This document shows positions 62,654-64,000 of a DNA stretch of 64,000 nt, piece by piece. Source of the DNA: Rhizobium sp. 2MFCol3.1 (GTDB lineage Bacteria > Pseudomonadota > Alphaproteobacteria > Rhizobiales > Rhizobiaceae); NCBI RefSeq assembly GCF_000377565.1, contig NZ_KB898364.1, positions 62,001-126,000 on the forward strand, read 5' to 3'. Each line of letters begins with the position of its first letter. Position 1 is the first letter of the stretch. The notes under the pieces were generated by a model. It made no database searches. It was not told the origin of the DNA and saw only the letters and a program-made list of their open reading frames with translations. Made by a program: the position numbers and the translations under genes.

Positions 62654-63940
62654 TTAAGCCGGTTCCAGCGCCATGACAAGGCTGGCGTTCTGGCCGCCGA
62701 AGCCGAAGGAGTTGGAAAGCACGGCGTTGACCTGCGCATCCCGCTTCACATTCGGCACCACGTCGAGAACGATCGCCGGATCCGGGTTGGTGTAGTTGAT
62801 GGTCGGCGGCAGCGTGCCGGTGCGCATCGTCTGCAGCGAGAACACGGCTTCGACGGCACCGGCAGCCGTCAGCGTATGGCCGATCATCGACTTGTTGGAT
62901 GACAGCGGGATGGAGGCCATGCGGTCGCCGAAGACAGCGAGCATCGAGCCATATTCCATCTTGTCGTTCTCGGGCGTCGAAGTGCCATGAGCGTTGATGT
63001 AGCCGATATCGCCTTCATCCATGCCGGCATCGGCAAGTGCCGCGCGGATCGTCGCGATCGCCGGGCCGCCATCCGGCGAGGACCGGGTGCGGTGGAAGCT
63101 GTCGGCCTTTTCGCCGGCGCCCTTCATGATGCCCAGCACCTTGGCGCCACGCGCGATCGCCGATTCCAGCGATTCCAGCACCAGCGTCGCGGCACCTTCG
63201 GCGATGACGAAGCCGTCGCGATCCTTGCTGAAGGGCTTGGAGGCCTTGGTCGGGTTGTCGTTCTGCGTCGACAGGGCCGAGAGCAGAGAGAAGCGGATCA
63301 GCGCTTCGGCGCTGACCGAGCCGTCGGTCGCAACGGCAAGCGCCCGGTTTGTGCGGCCCTGGCGGATCGCCTCGATGCCGAGCTGGATCGCGGTCGCGCC
63401 CGAAGCACAGGCCGTCGACAACGTCACCGGAAGACCGCGCGTACCGAAACGATCGGCCAGACGCTCCGAGATGGCGCCGAACAACGCAGCCTCATGGAAG
63501 GCCGGATCGGGACGCTGGCGCATCGCGGTCAGGAAGCGGTCGTAGGCATCACCCGGCTGCGAGGGCGGCGGCGAACGATCGCCGAGTTCGAAGCGGGCAA
63601 TCCATTCCGGCTCGATCGGAGGTGCTGCCAGAAACAGCGGACCGTTGAAATCGCCTGCGATGTCGGCATCGGCCAGTGCCTCGATCGTCGTCTCGCGTGC
63701 GAATGCATAGGAACGCTCGACGGCGTTCGGTGCCGGAACGTCGATGAAATCGACTGTGCCGGCGATCCGCGTCGAAAGACCGTCCGTCGGAAAACGATTG
63801 ATGTCGTGGATACCGGATTTGCCCGATATCAGCGCCGACCAGTTGTCCTTGAGGCCCTGCCCCAGCGAGGTCATGATGCCGACGCCGGTAACAGCCACGA
63901 TCGGGCGGCCGAGATGATCCTTGTAAGCTTGATCCGTCAT
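62654..63940 (-). CDS. Beta-ketoacyl-ACP synthase, fabF1XL-like
   Basis: A 428-aa KAS II-type condensing enzyme with the Cys-His-His triad at Cys178 (STACASGATA), His318 (INAHGTSTPE) and His355 (MIGHTLTAAGAVEAVF). SNSFGFGGQNASLVM is the usual C-terminal loop. In this context it probably extends the AcpXL-bound acyl chain to C28 for lipid A. I used the ATG at 63940 with GAGGAG upstream. The preceding gene's stop is 11 bp away. Confidence 0.88.
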   Translation of the reverse strand: MTDQAYKDHLGRPIVAVTGVGIMTSLGQGLKDNWSALISGKSGIHDINRFPTDGLSTRIAGTVDFIDVPAPNAVERSYAFARETTIEALADADIAGDFNGPLFLAAPPIEPEWIARFELGDRSPPPSQPGDAYDRFLTAMRQRPDPAFHEAALFGAISERLADRFGTRGLPVTLSTACASGATAIQLGIEAIRQGRTNRALAVATDGSVSAEALIRFSLLSALSTQNDNPTKASKPFSKDRDGFVIAEGAATLVLESLESAIARGAKVLGIMKGAGEKADSFHRTRSSPDGGPAIATIRAALADAGMDEGDIGYINAHGTSTPENDKMEYGSMLAVFGDRMASIPLSSNKSMIGHTLTAAGAVEAVFSLQTMRTGTLPPTINYTNPDPAIVLDVVPNVKRDAQVNAVLSNSFGFGGQNASLVMALEPA

Positions 63941-63951
63941 GTGCCTGCTCC

Positions 63952-64000
63952 TCACGCGTCCGCCGACAGAACGGCGACGCCTTCGCCACGCTGATGCCCG
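63952..64000 (-). CDS. 3' end of an upstream gene, probably fabF2XL
   Basis: Only the last 15 codons are inside the window, reading GHQRGEGVAVLSADA and then TGA at 63952-63954. The segment resembles the C-terminal end of a ketosynthase (GxGEGxAVL). In rhizobial lipid A clusters the gene before fabF1XL is fabF2XL, so that is the likely identity, inferred from gene order. Confidence 0.5.
   Translation of the reverse strand, partial: GHQRGEGVAVLSADA

Noticed and set aside
61082..62902. 606-aa plus-strand frame across the lipid A genes
   Set aside because: It spans antisense to three real genes and changes composition at their boundaries, as expected for a shadow frame.

Overview
The window is about 64 kb of high-GC chromosomal DNA from an alphaproteobacterium, most likely a Rhizobiaceae member (Rhizobium/Agrobacterium group). 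This is inferred from the very-long-chain-fatty-acid lipid A genes at the right edge (a fabF pair, adh and an lpxXL-type acyltransferase), rhizobial-style palindromic intergenic repeats, a cobS/cobT pair, and the style of the sugar ABC operon and its LacI regulator. I see no rRNA, tRNA, CRISPR array, transposase, integrase or phage gene. The content is metabolic, regulatory and envelope chromosomal genes, with no obvious island.

Layout. 1-5.7 kb: end of a glutathione S-transferase gene, then a minus-strand alkanesulfonate operon with two tandem ssuA genes, ssuD, ssuC and ssuB. 5.9-12.5 kb: a beta-hydroxyacid dehydrogenase coupled to an AlkD-like repair protein, an AsnC regulator, a UDG-family protein overlapping a membrane-anchored nuclease, a PleC/DivJ-like histidine kinase, an unknown membrane protein, and dgkA. 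12.6-15.5 kb: divergent cobT/cobS, a DUF1289 protein and a membrane-anchored aspartic protease. 15.6-24.5 kb: an ABC-2 exporter, an extensin-like protein, several small membrane proteins, a membrane alpha/beta hydrolase, a secreted choloylglycine-hydrolase-family enzyme, an outer-membrane barrel and an acyl-CoA thioesterase. 24.5-34.7 kb: a SRPBCC-ArsR pair behind an unusual RNA-like leader, a DUF1800/DUF1501 pair, transporters, a diguanylate cyclase and a DyP peroxidase.

34.7-43 kb: a 0.5-kb gene-free stretch dense in inverted repeats, dusA, a FAH-family hydrolase, a gamma-carbonic anhydrase, and a compact zinc regulon. In that regulon znuC-znuB-zur diverges from znuA, followed by a COG0523 GTPase and a 57-aa cysteine protein; three matching Zur-box-like palindromes link the units. 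43.2-56.6 kb: a nine-gene minus-strand carbohydrate locus (sugar ABC transporter, GH2 beta-mannosidase, GH43 glycosidase, sugar isomerase, Gfo/Idh oxidoreductase, aldo-keto reductase), divergent from its likely LacI regulator, which has a perfect operator-like palindrome upstream. It looks like import of a small hemicellulose-type oligosaccharide followed by hydrolysis and redox processing in the cytoplasm. 56.6-64 kb: isochorismatase-family hydrolase, gnd, SRPBCC and VOC proteins, a PAS protein, and the lipid A VLCFA genes.

The best candidates for something undescribed are the four-arm leader before the SRPBCC-ArsR genes (24498-24565), the structured gap at 34660-35175, the zinc-linked 57-aa cysteine protein, and the mixed mannosidase/xylosidase sugar locus. 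All functional calls are from reading translations and motifs; no database search was possible.
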